Below are positions 37,153 to 46,350 of a DNA stretch of 64,000 bases, in pieces. The stretch spans positions 310,001 to 374,000 of the forward strand of contig NZ_CP018725.1 of NCBI RefSeq assembly GCF_001908725.1, given 5' to 3'. Each line of letters opens with the position of its first letter. Position 1 is the stretch's first letter. The stretch is from Xanthomonas vesicatoria ATCC 35937. GTDB taxonomy: Bacteria; Pseudomonadota; Gammaproteobacteria; Xanthomonadales; Xanthomonadaceae. The position numbers and the translations under genes are program-made. The notes under the pieces were generated by a model, which was not told the DNA's origin, did no database searches, and saw only the letters and a program-made list of their open reading frames with translations.

Positions 37153-39510
37153 GTGGCAAAGCAGGTTCCCGAACGCAGCAAGCCCGCAGAGGGCAAAGCG
37201 TCGTCGCGCAAGACGGCGGTGGCGGATAATCCGCGCCGACAGAAGCTGTGGCGCGATCTGGCATTGATCGCGGTGGCGCCGTTGCTGCTGTATCTGCTGG
37301 CGAGCCTGTTCACCTACTCGGCCGTAGATCCGGGTTGGTCGCAGACCGGCAGTGTGGTCGCACCGGTGCACAACATAGGCGGACGGGTTGGTGCATGGCT
37401 CGCCGACGTGTTGCTGCAGCTGTTTGGTTACGTCGCGTTTCTGTTGCCGGTCGTGCTGGGCGCGGTGGCATGGATCGCCTTGTTCGGCATGGACAAGGAA
37501 GGGCAGGCCGAGGCCGACCTTGGGCCGGCACTGCGCCTGGTCGGCATGGTCGGGTTCCTGATTGCCTCGACAGGCTTTCTGCATTTGCGCCTGTTCAACG
37601 GCGATGTGGCGGGTGCGGGTGGCATTTTGGGGCGGCTGGTCAGCAATTCGCTGGGTGCCGGCTTTGGCGCATTGGGCGCCAACCTGTTCGTGGTGGTGCT
37701 GCTGCTGGTCTCGATCACGCTGGCGACCGGCTTGTCGTGGTTTGCGGTGATGGAGCGCATCGGCAAGTGGGTGCTGGCGCTGGGCCCGCTGATGCAGCGC
37801 AAGACCCATCAGGCAACCGAGTGGCAGCAGACCCGCGTGATGCGCGAAGAGCGCGAGGAAGTGCGCAAGGTCGATGCTGTCAAGCAGGCCAAGCGCGAGC
37901 CGGTCAAGATCGAGCCGCCGCCGGCACCGGTAGTGGAAAAGAGCGAGCGCGCCAAGCGCGATACCCAGATTCCGATGTTCCAGGGCGTGAGCACCGACGG
38001 CTCGGACCTGCCGCCGCTGGCCTTGCTGGACGATCCCAAGCCGCAGGCCAAGGGCTATTCCGAAGAAACACTGGAGACGTTGTCACGGCAGATCGAGTTC
38101 AAGCTCAAGGATTTTCGCATCGAGGCGCAGGTGGTCGGTGCCTATCCGGGTCCGGTGATCACCCGCTTCGAGATCGAGCCGGCACCGGGCATCAAGGTTA
38201 GCCAGATCAGCTCGCTGGACAAGGACATCGCGCGCGGCCTGTCGGTCAAGTCGGTGCGCGTGGTGGACGTGATTCCGGGCAAGTCGGTGGTGGGTCTGGA
38301 GATCCCCAACGTCACCCGCGAGATGATCTTCCTGTCCGAATTGTTGCGCTCCAAGGAATACGACAAGTCGACCAGCCCGTTGACGCTGGCGTTGGGCAAG
38401 GACATCGCCGGCCGCCCGACCGTGGCCGATCTGGCGCGCATGCCGCATTTGCTGGTGGCCGGTACCACTGGCTCGGGCAAGTCGGTGGCGGTCAATGCGA
38501 TGGTGCTGAGCCTGCTGTTCAAGGCCTCGCACAAGGAACTGCGGATGCTGATGATCGACCCGAAGATGCTCGAGTTGAGCGTCTACCAGGGCATCCCGCA
38601 CCTGCTGGCGCCGGTGGTCACCGACATGAAGGAGGCCGCCAACGGCCTTCGCTGGTGCGTGGCCGAGATGGAGCGCCGCTACAAGCTGATGAGCGCAGTG
38701 GGCGTGCGCAACTTGGCCGGCTTCAACAAGAAGGTCAAGGACGCCATCGACGCCGGCCAGCCGATGATGGACCCGCTGTTCAAGCCGAACCCGGAGCTGG
38801 GCGAAGCCCCGCGGCCGCTGGAGACGCTGCCGTTCATCGTCATCTTCATCGACGAATTCGCCGACATGATGATGATCGTCGGCAAGAAGGTCGAAGAACT
38901 CATCGCGCGTCTGGCGCAGAAGGCGCGCGCGGCCGGCATCCACTTGATCCTGGCCACGCAGCGGCCGTCGGTGGACGTGATCACCGGCTTGATCAAGGCC
39001 AATATCCCGACCCGCGTGGCGTTCCAGGTCAGCTCCAAGATCGACTCGCGCACCATCCTGGACCAATCCGGCGCAGAAGCGCTGCTGGGCAACGGCGACA
39101 TGCTGTATCTGCCACCGGGCACCGCGCTGCCGGACCGCGTGCATGGCGCCTTCGTCAGCGACGAGGAAGTGCATCGCGTGGTCGAGCATCTCAAAGCCAG
39201 CGGGCCGGTGTCCTACGTCGAAGGCGTGCTGGACGAAGTGCAGACGATGGGCGACGGCACCGTGGTCGGTGCGACCGGCTTGCCGGAGAGCAGTGGCGGC
39301 GGTGGCGACGAGTCCGACCCGTTGTACGACGAAGCCTTGCGCATCGTCACCGAAACCCGGCGCGCATCGATCTCCGGTGTGCAGCGTCGTCTGAAGATCG
39401 GCTACAACCGCGCCGCGCGGTTGATCGAGGCGATGGAGGCGGCCGGCGTGGTCAGTCAGCCAGAGCACAACGGCGATCGCACGGTGCTGGCACCGCCGCC
39501 GCCGAAATAA
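37153..39510 (+). CDS. ftsK: DNA translocase FtsK
   Basis: Septal DNA pump that resolves chromosome dimers and recruits late divisome proteins. 785 residues from GTG. Four membrane helices lie at about residues 35-200, followed by a short charged linker (about 210-290) and the alpha-beta motor (Walker [13 protein letters not shown] about 438, Walker [14 protein letters not shown]). The C-terminal gamma DNA-reading domain is [38 protein letters not shown]. The linker is much shorter than in E. coli FtsK (1329 residues), as in most non-enteric bacteria. Confidence 0.97.
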   Translation: MAKQVPERSKPAEGKASSRKTAVADNPRRQKLWRDLALIAVAPLLLYLLASLFTYSAVDPGWSQTGSVVAPVHNIGGRVGAWLADVLLQLFGYVAFLLPVVLGAVAWIALFGMDKEGQAEADLGPALRLVGMVGFLIASTGFLHLRLFNGDVAGAGGILGRLVSNSLGAGFGALGANLFVVVLLLVSITLATGLSWFAVMERIGKWVLALGPLMQRKTHQATEWQQTRVMREEREEVRKVDAVKQAKREPVKIEPPPAPVVEKSERAKRDTQIPMFQGVSTDGSDLPPLALLDDPKPQAKGYSEETLETLSRQIEFKLKDFRIEAQVVGAYPGPVITRFEIEPAPGIKVSQISSLDKDIARGLSVKSVRVVDVIPGKSVVGLEIPNVTREMIFLSELLRSKEYDKSTSPLTLALGKDIAGRPTVADLARMPHLLVAGTTGSGKSVAVNAMVLSLLFKASHKELRMLMIDPKMLELSVYQGIPHLLAPVVTDMKEAANGLRWCVAEMERRYKLMSAVGVRNLAGFNKKVKDAIDAGQPMMDPLFKPNPELGEAPRPLETLPFIVIFIDEFADMMMIVGKKVEELIARLAQKARAAGIHLILATQRPSVDVITGLIKANIPTRVAFQVSSKIDSRTILDQSGAEALLGNGDMLYLPPGTALPDRVHGAFVSDEEVHRVVEHLKASGPVSYVEGVLDEVQTMGDGTVVGATGLPESSGGGGDESDPLYDEALRIVTETRRASISGVQRRLKIGYNRAARLIEAMEAAGVVSQPEHNGDRTVLAPPPPK

Positions 39511-39800
39511 GCGCAGCGGCTGCCGTCGTTGCGTGGGGCGGTGGAATGCGGGGTGGTGGGAGGGCGAAGGTCAACTGGATTCGACTTGCGTAGGTCGCGT
39601 CTTGACCCTCCGCCACTCGCTACACGCGCCTGTGCAAAGCGCCGCAGACCGTCGTTGCATAGGCCGCGTCGCCTGGTCGCCTCAACGAGCGCTGCCATAC
39701 GCACCAGTGCAGCATTGTTGGAAGTCGATACCTGTCATTGCCGGGCACACCGGCTACCCTAGCGGACAAGTGCCGCTCCGGCCCGTCGTGATCGAGACCC

Positions 39801-41720
39801 ATGCTGCGTCGTCCCTTGTTGCTGCTCGTGCTGTTGATTTCCGCTCCGCTGCTTGCTTACGCGCAACGGCAGGCCGTGCCCGCCGCGGCGCGCACCCAGG
39901 CCGATACCAATTACAGCTTCGTGCGCTATCGCGCCGACTACGAAGTGCGTGCCGATGCCAGCAGCGTGGAAACCGACGAATACGAAATCCTGCTCAAGAC
40001 CAAGTCGGCGGTGGAGCAGTTCAGCCAGGTCCGGCTGAGCTATAGCGAAAAGATGGAAACGCTCGACGTGCTGGAGGCGTACACCGTCACCGCCGAAGGG
40101 CTGCGCCAGGACGTGGCGGCCGACAAGATCTACACGCAGGAAAGCTATTCCAGCGCCTCGGCGGCGATGTACGCCGACCGCAAGGTCAAGGTGGTGGTGT
40201 TCCCGAACCTGGCGCCGGGCGCGCGCATCGTCTATCGCGTGCGACGCGCACAGAACACGCCGTACTTCCCCGGTTATTTCAGCCTGTGGGAAACCTTCAG
40301 CGTGTTCGCCCAATACGACAATGCGGTAGTGACGCTGGTCGCACCCAAATCGCTGCCGATGCACCTCTCCGCGCGCGGCTTGCAGGGCAGCAACAAGCCG
40401 CAGGTGCGTGGCGATCAGGCGCGCTGGGAATGGCGCTACCAGCGTGCCACACCGATGAAGAACCAGAACTGGAGCGCGGCGAGCTGGGAATTCAGCCCTA
40501 CGCTGATGGCCAGCACGTTCGATAGCTGGTCGCAGATGGGCCTGGCGTATCACGTCAAGGGTGGCCGCGCCGCCGCGGTCACGCCCGCGATCCAGGCGTT
40601 GGCCGACCAGGTGACCACCGGGATCGCCGAGCCACGCGCGCAGGCAGCGGCGTTGTACGCCTGGGTCGCGCGAAATATCCGTTACGTGGCGGTATATCTG
40701 GGCAATGGCGGTCTGGAGCCCAACAGTGCCGACAGCATCCTGGCCAATCATTACGGCGACTGCAAAGACCACACAGTGATTCTGGAAGCGCTGCTGGCGG
40801 CCAAGGGCATTGCCAGCACACCCGTGCTGATCGGCGCGGAGGGCGGGCCGACATTGCCGGCAATCCCGGTGCTGGGTCGCTTCAATCACGCTATCACCTA
40901 TATCCCGGCGTTCGACCTTTACGTCGATTCAACCAACCCGTATGCGCGCTTCGGTCAGTTGCCGGCCAGCGATCTTGGCGCGCCCGTGGTGCATACGCGC
41001 GACGGCAAGGTCACCCAGACCCCGCCCAACGACCGTAAGGTCAATCGCTACGTTGCCCGTACCGAGTACCGCTTCACGCCGCAGGGCGGATTGCAGGGCC
41101 TGACGACCCTGGACAGCGGGCAGACCGGCGAGGTGGGCTTGCGCGCGATGTTCGTGCAGCTCAATGCGCAGAACCGCAATCGTATCGAGGAATCGATCAT
41201 TGCCCAGTCCGGTTTCGTCGGGACCGGCGATCTGCTGATCCAGGGCGATCCGCTGGATCTGGAGGCACCGTTCAACTATCGCTACAGCTTCCAGGCCAGC
41301 GATGCGGTGGATTTTTCGGTGGTCGGCGGCATGACCTTGCCGGACATGCCCGGTGCCGAGTCGACGCGCGGGATCTACACCACCACGTCGGCCGAAGACA
41401 ATCTGACCCCGTTCTACTGCAACGACAGCGTGCGCGAGGAAACCTACGTGGTGACCTTGCCCGACACCGTGCCGATCATTGCCATCCCGCGCAGCAGCAG
41501 GTTTCGCAATGCAGCTGGCGAATACGCCGTGGACTGGTCGCGTCAGGGGCAGACGGTCACTGCGGTCCATCGCCTACAACGCGCGGCAGTGCATGGGCCG
41601 CAGGCCTTGTGCCGGCCACAGGATTACCGTGCATTTCGCGAGTTGTATCAGCAGGTCCGACGCGGCTTCCGCGGGCAGATCGTTTACGGCGATCTGTCCA
41701 AGGTGCAGACCGCGCACTGA
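39801..41720 (+). CDS. Secreted DUF3857/transglutaminase-like protein
   Basis: 639 residues with a signal peptide (PLLLLVLLISAPLLAYA). Residues about 45-200 are a DUF3857 domain (YRADYEVRADASSVETDEYEILLKT, RIVYRVRRAQNTPYFPGYFS). A transglutaminase-like core follows at about 260-390 with a plausible triad: Cys in YGDCKDHT, His in FNHAITY and Asp in LYVDST. Cross-linking or protease activity is unproven in this family. It lies 290 bp after ftsK and 99 bp before lolA on the same strand. The gap before it holds no gene. Confidence 0.85.
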   Translation: MLRRPLLLLVLLISAPLLAYAQRQAVPAAARTQADTNYSFVRYRADYEVRADASSVETDEYEILLKTKSAVEQFSQVRLSYSEKMETLDVLEAYTVTAEGLRQDVAADKIYTQESYSSASAAMYADRKVKVVVFPNLAPGARIVYRVRRAQNTPYFPGYFSLWETFSVFAQYDNAVVTLVAPKSLPMHLSARGLQGSNKPQVRGDQARWEWRYQRATPMKNQNWSAASWEFSPTLMASTFDSWSQMGLAYHVKGGRAAAVTPAIQALADQVTTGIAEPRAQAAALYAWVARNIRYVAVYLGNGGLEPNSADSILANHYGDCKDHTVILEALLAAKGIASTPVLIGAEGGPTLPAIPVLGRFNHAITYIPAFDLYVDSTNPYARFGQLPASDLGAPVVHTRDGKVTQTPPNDRKVNRYVARTEYRFTPQGGLQGLTTLDSGQTGEVGLRAMFVQLNAQNRNRIEESIIAQSGFVGTGDLLIQGDPLDLEAPFNYRYSFQASDAVDFSVVGGMTLPDMPGAESTRGIYTTTSAEDNLTPFYCNDSVREETYVVTLPDTVPIIAIPRSSRFRNAAGEYAVDWSRQGQTVTAVHRLQRAAVHGPQALCRPQDYRAFRELYQQVRRGFRGQIVYGDLSKVQTAH

Positions 41721-41819
41721 GCCAGGCCGCTGCCGCCGCATGAACGCGTCCTTGCGATAGCGCTCGCCCATTCATCTATGAAGCTTCAGAATTGGCGCAC
41801 TCCTTTCTGGAAGACCGCG

Positions 41820-42449
41820 ATGCATCGCCAGCTCCGTTATGCCGTCCTCGCCACCGCTCTGTTCGCCGGCACCGCGTTTGCCGGTGCGCGCCAGGAGCTG
41901 GACACCTTCACCCGTGGCCTGAAGGGCCTGGATGGGCAGTTCAACCAGCAGGTCACCGATGCCAACGGCCGCATCAAGGAGCGTTCGAGCGGTCGGGTCG
42001 CAGTGTCGCAACCGCGCCAGTTCCGCTGGGAATACGCCAAGCCGTACAAGCAATTGATCGTGGCTGACGGCAAGAAGGTGTGGGTGTTCGACCCCGATCT
42101 GGAGCAGGTCACCGTGCGCGCGCAGGGTAATGAAGAGCAGAACAGCCCGCTGGTGGCCTTGATCGACCCCGCGCGGCTGGACAAGCAATACGACGTCAGC
42201 GAAGAAGCCGCGCCGCGCGATGGGTTGCAATGGTTGTCGTTGACGCCGAAGGTCGACACTGAAGCCAGCTTCCAGATGGCCTCGCTCGGTTTCGGCAAGG
42301 ACGGCCTGACCAAGATGGAAGTGGTCGATGCGGTGGGTCAGCGCACGGCAATCAGTTTCAGCGGCTGGAAGCGCAACCCGGCGTTTGCGCCCGACACCTT
42401 CCGCTACACCCCGGCCAAGGGCGTGGATGTGGTGGGCGACGCGCAATAA
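41820..42449 (+). CDS. lolA: Outer-membrane lipoprotein carrier protein LolA
   Basis: Periplasmic chaperone that ferries lipoproteins from LolCDE to LolB. 209-residue precursor with signal peptide YAVLATALFAGTAFAGA. Motifs: FNQQVTDANGRIKERSSGRVAVSQPRQFRWEY and VWVFDPDLEQVTVRAQ. The start chosen is ATG 41820 behind GGAAG; ATG 41778 would add 14 residues. It sits between the transglutaminase-like gene and rarA, as in other gammaproteobacteria (ftsK-lolA-rarA). Confidence 0.95.
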   Translation: MHRQLRYAVLATALFAGTAFAGARQELDTFTRGLKGLDGQFNQQVTDANGRIKERSSGRVAVSQPRQFRWEYAKPYKQLIVADGKKVWVFDPDLEQVTVRAQGNEEQNSPLVALIDPARLDKQYDVSEEAAPRDGLQWLSLTPKVDTEASFQMASLGFGKDGLTKMEVVDAVGQRTAISFSGWKRNPAFAPDTFRYTPAKGVDVVGDAQ

Positions 42450-42700
42450 CAACATGGTTGTTTGAAACGACCAATCCCTGCGTTGCCGGCAGCGCACTTG
42501 AGCTTTGTGCACTGCCAGCGGATGCGTTGTTGCAGACGTCTTCCTACGCGAAGGCGTTTTGCGTTGCGGCTCCTGTGCCCTGGAAGCGGTGGCCAGCCTG
42601 CATCGCTGCGGCGAACGTCGCTGGGCCGTGCGAGGCCTGCCGTTCCACGGAGCTACTGATCTCTGCAATGCGATAACGCCCGGCCGCGATAGAATGAGTC

Positions 42701-44074
42701 GTGGCACGGACCAGAACCACCATCGACAGCACCGCCGATCTGCTTAGCGTGGACGCCGATCATCTGCGCCCGCTCGCAGAACGCATGCGTCCGCGGACGC
42801 TGGACGAAATGGTCGGCCAGAAACGCCTGTTGACGCCCGACAGCGCACTGCGGCGCGCGGTGGAATCCGGTCGCGTGCATTCGATGATCCTGTGGGGCCC
42901 GCCGGGCTGCGGCAAGACCACGCTCGCCTTGCTGCTGGCGCATTATGCGGATGCCGAATTCAAGGCGATATCCGCAGTGTTGTCGGGGCTGCCCGATGTG
43001 CGCCAGGTGCTGGCCGAGGCCGCGCAGCGGTTCGCCAGCGGCCGCCGCACCGTGTTGTTCGTCGATGAGGTGCACCGCTTCAATAAGGCGCAGCAGGACG
43101 CGTTTCTGCCGCATATCGAGCGCGGCACCATCCTGTTCGTCGGTGCGACCACGGAAAACCCGTCGTTCGAATTGAACTCGGCATTGCTGTCGCGCTGCCG
43201 CGTGCACGTGCTGGAATCGGTGTCGCCGCAGGACATCGTCGACGCCTTGCAGCGGGCCTTGCACGACCCCGAGCGCGGGTTGGGGCAGGAGACCATCCAG
43301 GTCAGCGACGCGTCGTTGCTGGAAATCGCCAGTGCCGCCGATGGCGATGTTCGGCGCGCGTTGACCCTGCTGGAAATCGCCGCCGAACTGGCAGGCGGCG
43401 AAGGCGGGGAGATCACCCCGCAGACGCTGCTGCAGGTGCTGGCCGACCGCACCCGGCGGTTCGACAAGAACGGCGAACAGTTCTACGACCAGATCTCGGC
43501 GCTGCATAAATCGGTGCGCAGCTCCAATCCGGATGCGGCGCTGTATTGGCTCACCCGCATGCTCGACGGCGGTTGCGACCCGGCCTATCTGGCGCGGCGC
43601 CTGACCCGCATGGCGATCGAGGATATCGGTCTGGCCGACCCGCGCGCGCAGAGCATGGCGCTGGAGGCTTGGGATATTTACGAGCGCCTCGGCAGCCCCG
43701 AAGGCGAGCTAGCCTTCGCACAGTTGGTGCTGTACCTGGCAAGCACCGCCAAATCCAACGCCGGCTACGCAGCCTTCAATCAGGCCAAGGCCGAGGTGCG
43801 CGCCACCGGCACCCAGGAGGTGCCACTGCACCTGCGCAATGCGCCGACCAAGTTGATGAAGACGCTCGGTTACGGCCAGGATTATCAATACGACCACGAC
43901 GCCGAAGGCGGGATCGCGCTCGACCAGACCGGCTTTCCGGATGCGATGGGCGAGCGGGTGTACTACAACCCGGTGCCGCGCGGGCTGGAGATCAAGCTCA
44001 AGGAAAAGCTCGATCGCCTGCGTGCCGCTCGCGAACAGGCGCGGGCTGACAAGGGCGGCAAGCCCGCGGCATAA
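42701..44074 (+). CDS. rarA: Replication-associated recombination protein RarA (MgsA)
   Basis: AAA+ clamp-loader-like ATPase acting at stalled forks. 457 residues from GTG. Motifs: PLAERMRPRTLDEMVGQKRLL, Walker A GPPGCGKTTLALL (about 67), VLFVDEVHRFNKAQQDAFLP (Walker B), VGATTENPSFELNSALLSRCRV, and the C-terminal tetramerisation region (ALYWLTRMLDGGCDPAYLARRLTRMAIEDIGLADP). The 251-bp gap after lolA holds no feature that I can support. Confidence 0.97.
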   Translation: MARTRTTIDSTADLLSVDADHLRPLAERMRPRTLDEMVGQKRLLTPDSALRRAVESGRVHSMILWGPPGCGKTTLALLLAHYADAEFKAISAVLSGLPDVRQVLAEAAQRFASGRRTVLFVDEVHRFNKAQQDAFLPHIERGTILFVGATTENPSFELNSALLSRCRVHVLESVSPQDIVDALQRALHDPERGLGQETIQVSDASLLEIASAADGDVRRALTLLEIAAELAGGEGGEITPQTLLQVLADRTRRFDKNGEQFYDQISALHKSVRSSNPDAALYWLTRMLDGGCDPAYLARRLTRMAIEDIGLADPRAQSMALEAWDIYERLGSPEGELAFAQLVLYLASTAKSNAGYAAFNQAKAEVRATGTQEVPLHLRNAPTKLMKTLGYGQDYQYDHDAEGGIALDQTGFPDAMGERVYYNPVPRGLEIKLKEKLDRLRAAREQARADKGGKPAA

Positions 44075-44082
44075 TCCACCGC

Positions 44083-44161
44083 ACAGGAGATGGCATTCCT
44101 CCTTGAACCGCACGCAGTTTGCGCGCTGATGATGCCTGCCCGTCCCCGCCGGGGCGGCAGG
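44083..44161 (+). promoter_or_regulatory. Fluoride riboswitch (crcB motif) controlling crcB
   Basis: The conserved core is present in order: GGAGATGGCATTCCTCC, then TTGAACCGC, a short variable hairpin, and GCTGATGATGCC (44083-44140). GGCAT and ATGCC can form the pseudoknot of the fluoride aptamer. Overlapping its 3' edge is a strong hairpin, GCCTGCC/GGCAGGC (44134-44161) with an inner CCCC/GGGG stem, a plausible expression platform that would compete with the pseudoknot. It lies between rarA and crcB, the fluoride exporter gene. Confidence 0.92.
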
Positions 44162-44259
44162 CCTGTGCCCCGGCATCGTTTCTTGCCCAGGAGTTGGACG
44201 ATGCCGACCATGCACGACACCCCGTTGAACATCCCGCTGGCCGCTTGCGGAGGGCGCGC

Positions 44260-44661
44260 ATGAACGCGCCGGTGTGGTGGCAGCAGTTGCTGCTGGCAAT
44301 GACCGGCGGCGCGCTGGGCTCCGGGCTGCGGTTTGCGATCGGTACATCGCTGCTGCAGCGTTTTGGCGCCGGCTTCCCCTGGGGGACGTTGACGGTCAAC
44401 CTGCTAGGTTCTTTCCTGGCTGGAGTGTTGCTGGTATGGCTGGACGCGCGCGGTCCGTCCAGTTGGCCGCTGCGTGCATTGCTGGTCGTCGGCGTACTCG
44501 GCGGGCTGACCACGTTTTCGTCGCTGATGATGGAATGCCTGCTATTCGCCCGTACCGATCGTTCCACGATGATTGGCGTGTATCTGGCGGTGACGCTGGT
44601 GGCCGGGGTAGTGCTGGTGTTTGCTGGTGCGCGTGCAGGTCAGTGGCTGGTGGCGCGCTAG
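44260..44661 (+). CDS. crcB: Fluoride ion channel CrcB (Fluc)
   Basis: Exports cytosolic fluoride as a dual-topology dimer. 133 residues with four membrane helices. Signature [13 protein letters not shown] near residue 15 and [17 protein letters not shown] with the pore Asn about 43. The central [16 protein letters not shown] carries the Phe-box and Na-site threonine region. Start at ATG 44260. A short in-frame-coupled reading ends as ATGA at this start, but it overlaps the riboswitch and is not called. Confidence 0.96.
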   Translation: MNAPVWWQQLLLAMTGGALGSGLRFAIGTSLLQRFGAGFPWGTLTVNLLGSFLAGVLLVWLDARGPSSWPLRALLVVGVLGGLTTFSSLMMECLLFARTDRSTMIGVYLAVTLVAGVVLVFAGARAGQWLVAR

Positions 44662-44897
44662 GCGATCGCCTTTGTTGTACGCACTGAAGTTTGCCGAGAA
44701 GGCTTCTGGGCTACACGTTGCGTGCGGTATATCGGACTGTACGGTTGCTAGTGCGGCAGTTCCCACACAACGCAGCTGGGCGCTGTCGTCGCTAAAGCGG
44801 GAGCAGCGCAGTGCAATCGGTGCATCCACCCCAGACATCGATTCCTTCAAGCAATCCCGCGCACAGCGCACCTGCGGCCGGCGGCGGTTGCCGTCAG
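44662..44897. other. Gap between crcB and the fadBA terminator
   Basis: Together with the terminator and tail this makes a 320-bp intergenic stretch between convergent crcB and fadA. No plausible gene, repeat or crcB terminator was seen. Confidence 0.5.
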
Positions 44898-44928
44898 AAA
44901 TAAAGAAGGCGTGCTTGCGCACGCCTTC
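44898..44928 (-). terminator. Rho-independent terminator of the fadB-fadA operon
   Basis: On the minus strand a perfect 10-bp stem GAAGGCGTGC/GCACGCCTTC with a GCAA loop is followed by TTTATTT. It lies 54 nt beyond the fadA stop. Confidence 0.9.
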
Positions 44929-44981
44929 GGTCACTACTGATCACAAGATTGACGCCTTGGCCAATCTTGTCAAACCGATGC

Positions 44982-46187
44982 TTACAGCGCCTCGATAATG
45001 CCCGCCGCACCCATGCCGGTGCCGATGCACATGGTGACCATGCCGTACTTCTGCTGGCGGCGACGCAGGCCGTGCACCAGGGTGGCGGCACGGATTGCGC
45101 CGGTCGCGCCCAGCGGATGGCCCAGCGCAATCGCGCCGCCCAGCGGGTTGACCTTGGACGGATCCAGTTCGCTGTCGCGGATCACCGCCAACGCCTGGGC
45201 GGCGAAGGCTTCGTTGAGCTCGATCCAGTCGATCTGGTCCTTGGTCAGGCCGGCCTGCTTGAGCGCCTTGGGAATTGCCGCGATCGGGCCGATACCCATC
45301 ACTTCCGGGCGCACGCCTGCCACCGAGAAGCTGACAAAACGCGCAAGTGGGGTCAGCCCGTAATCCTTGATCGCCTGCTCGGAGGCCAGCAGCACCGCAC
45401 CGGCACCGTCGCTCATCTGCGAGGAGTTACCGGCGGTGACGCTGCCGCCGAACTGGCCGTTGCGGAACACCGGGCGCAGCTTGGCCAGGCCTTCGAGCGA
45501 ACTGTCCGGGCGCGGGCCTTCATCAGTGTCGACCAGGCGCTTGCGCAGCGCGATGACATTGCCGGCCAGGTCAGGCTGGTGCGAGAGAATTTCGTACGGC
45601 GTGATCTCGTCGCGGAACTCGCCTGCGGCGATCGCGGCGATGGCCTTCTGGTGCGATGCCAGCGCGAACGCATCCTGATCCTCGCGCGAGACCTTCCATT
45701 CCTCGGCCACCTTCTCGGCGGTGATACCCATGCCGTAGGCGATGGCCACATGGTCGTCGGCGAACACGTTCGGCGACATGGCGACCTTGTTGCCCATCAT
45801 CGGCACCATCGACATCGACTCGGTACCGCCGGCCAGCATCAGGTCGGCATTGCCCAGACGGATCTGATCGGCCGCCATCGCCACGGCCTGGATGCCGGAC
45901 GAACAGAAGCGGTTGATGGTCTGGCCAGCCACGGTGTTGGGCAGGCCGGCCAGCAGCACGCCGATGCGCGCCACGTTCATGCCTTGCTCGCCCTCGGGCA
46001 TCGCGCAGCCAATGATGGCGTCGTCGATGCGCGACAGATCGATCCCCGGCGCCTGCGCCACGACTGCACGCAACACGTGCGCCAGCATGTCGTCAGGACG
46101 GGTATTGCGGAACACACCCTTGGGCGCCTTGCCGACCGGCGTACGCGTGGCGGCAACGATGTAGGCTTCTTGAATCTGCTTGCTCAT
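44982..46187 (-). CDS. fadA: Acetyl-CoA C-acyltransferase (3-ketoacyl-CoA thiolase)
   Basis: Cleaves 3-ketoacyl-CoA with CoA in the last step of beta-oxidation. 401 residues. Acyl-accepting Cys in NRFCSSGIQAVA (about 93), catalytic His in GGAIALGHPLGATGA (about 357) and the C-terminal CIGTGMGAAGI. Degradative, FadI/FadA-like length. It follows fadB (162-nt gap filled by a palindromic repeat) and precedes a terminator. The symbol is functional shorthand; the FadI/FadN-operon type is equally possible. Confidence 0.93.
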   Translation of the reverse strand: MSKQIQEAYIVAATRTPVGKAPKGVFRNTRPDDMLAHVLRAVVAQAPGIDLSRIDDAIIGCAMPEGEQGMNVARIGVLLAGLPNTVAGQTINRFCSSGIQAVAMAADQIRLGNADLMLAGGTESMSMVPMMGNKVAMSPNVFADDHVAIAYGMGITAEKVAEEWKVSREDQDAFALASHQKAIAAIAAGEFRDEITPYEILSHQPDLAGNVIALRKRLVDTDEGPRPDSSLEGLAKLRPVFRNGQFGGSVTAGNSSQMSDGAGAVLLASEQAIKDYGLTPLARFVSFSVAGVRPEVMGIGPIAAIPKALKQAGLTKDQIDWIELNEAFAAQALAVIRDSELDPSKVNPLGGAIALGHPLGATGAIRAATLVHGLRRRQQKYGMVTMCIGTGMGAAGIIEAL

Positions 46188-46201
46188 GGCTATCTCCGAT
46201 A

Positions 46202-46350
46202 GCCGGGATTGGGGATTCGGAATTTGGGATTCGTCAAAGCGAATCCCCGTGCCCGAATGTTCCTGCCCGGCGGATAAATTTGGTGGAAGCGAGAAAGTTG
46301 GAGGGCAGGGGACCCGCTGTTACGAATCCCCAATCCCGACTCCCGAATCT
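46202..46350. repeat. Inverted GGGATT/AATCCC repeat between fadB and fadA
   Basis: The left arm (46202-46233) has GGGATTGGGGATTCGG and TTTGGGATTCG. The right arm (46323-46350) has CGAATCCCCAATCCCGACTCCCGAATC. The arms can pair over more than 15 bp. Same family as 10010-10146. Being inside an operon, it could affect mRNA stability between the two genes. Confidence 0.75.

Noticed and set aside
44127..44262. Short reading frame ending as ATGA at the crcB start
   Set aside because: It lies across the riboswitch 3' strand and hairpin. A 20-residue start at 44199 has a ribosome-like AGGAG, but there is no evidence of coding.
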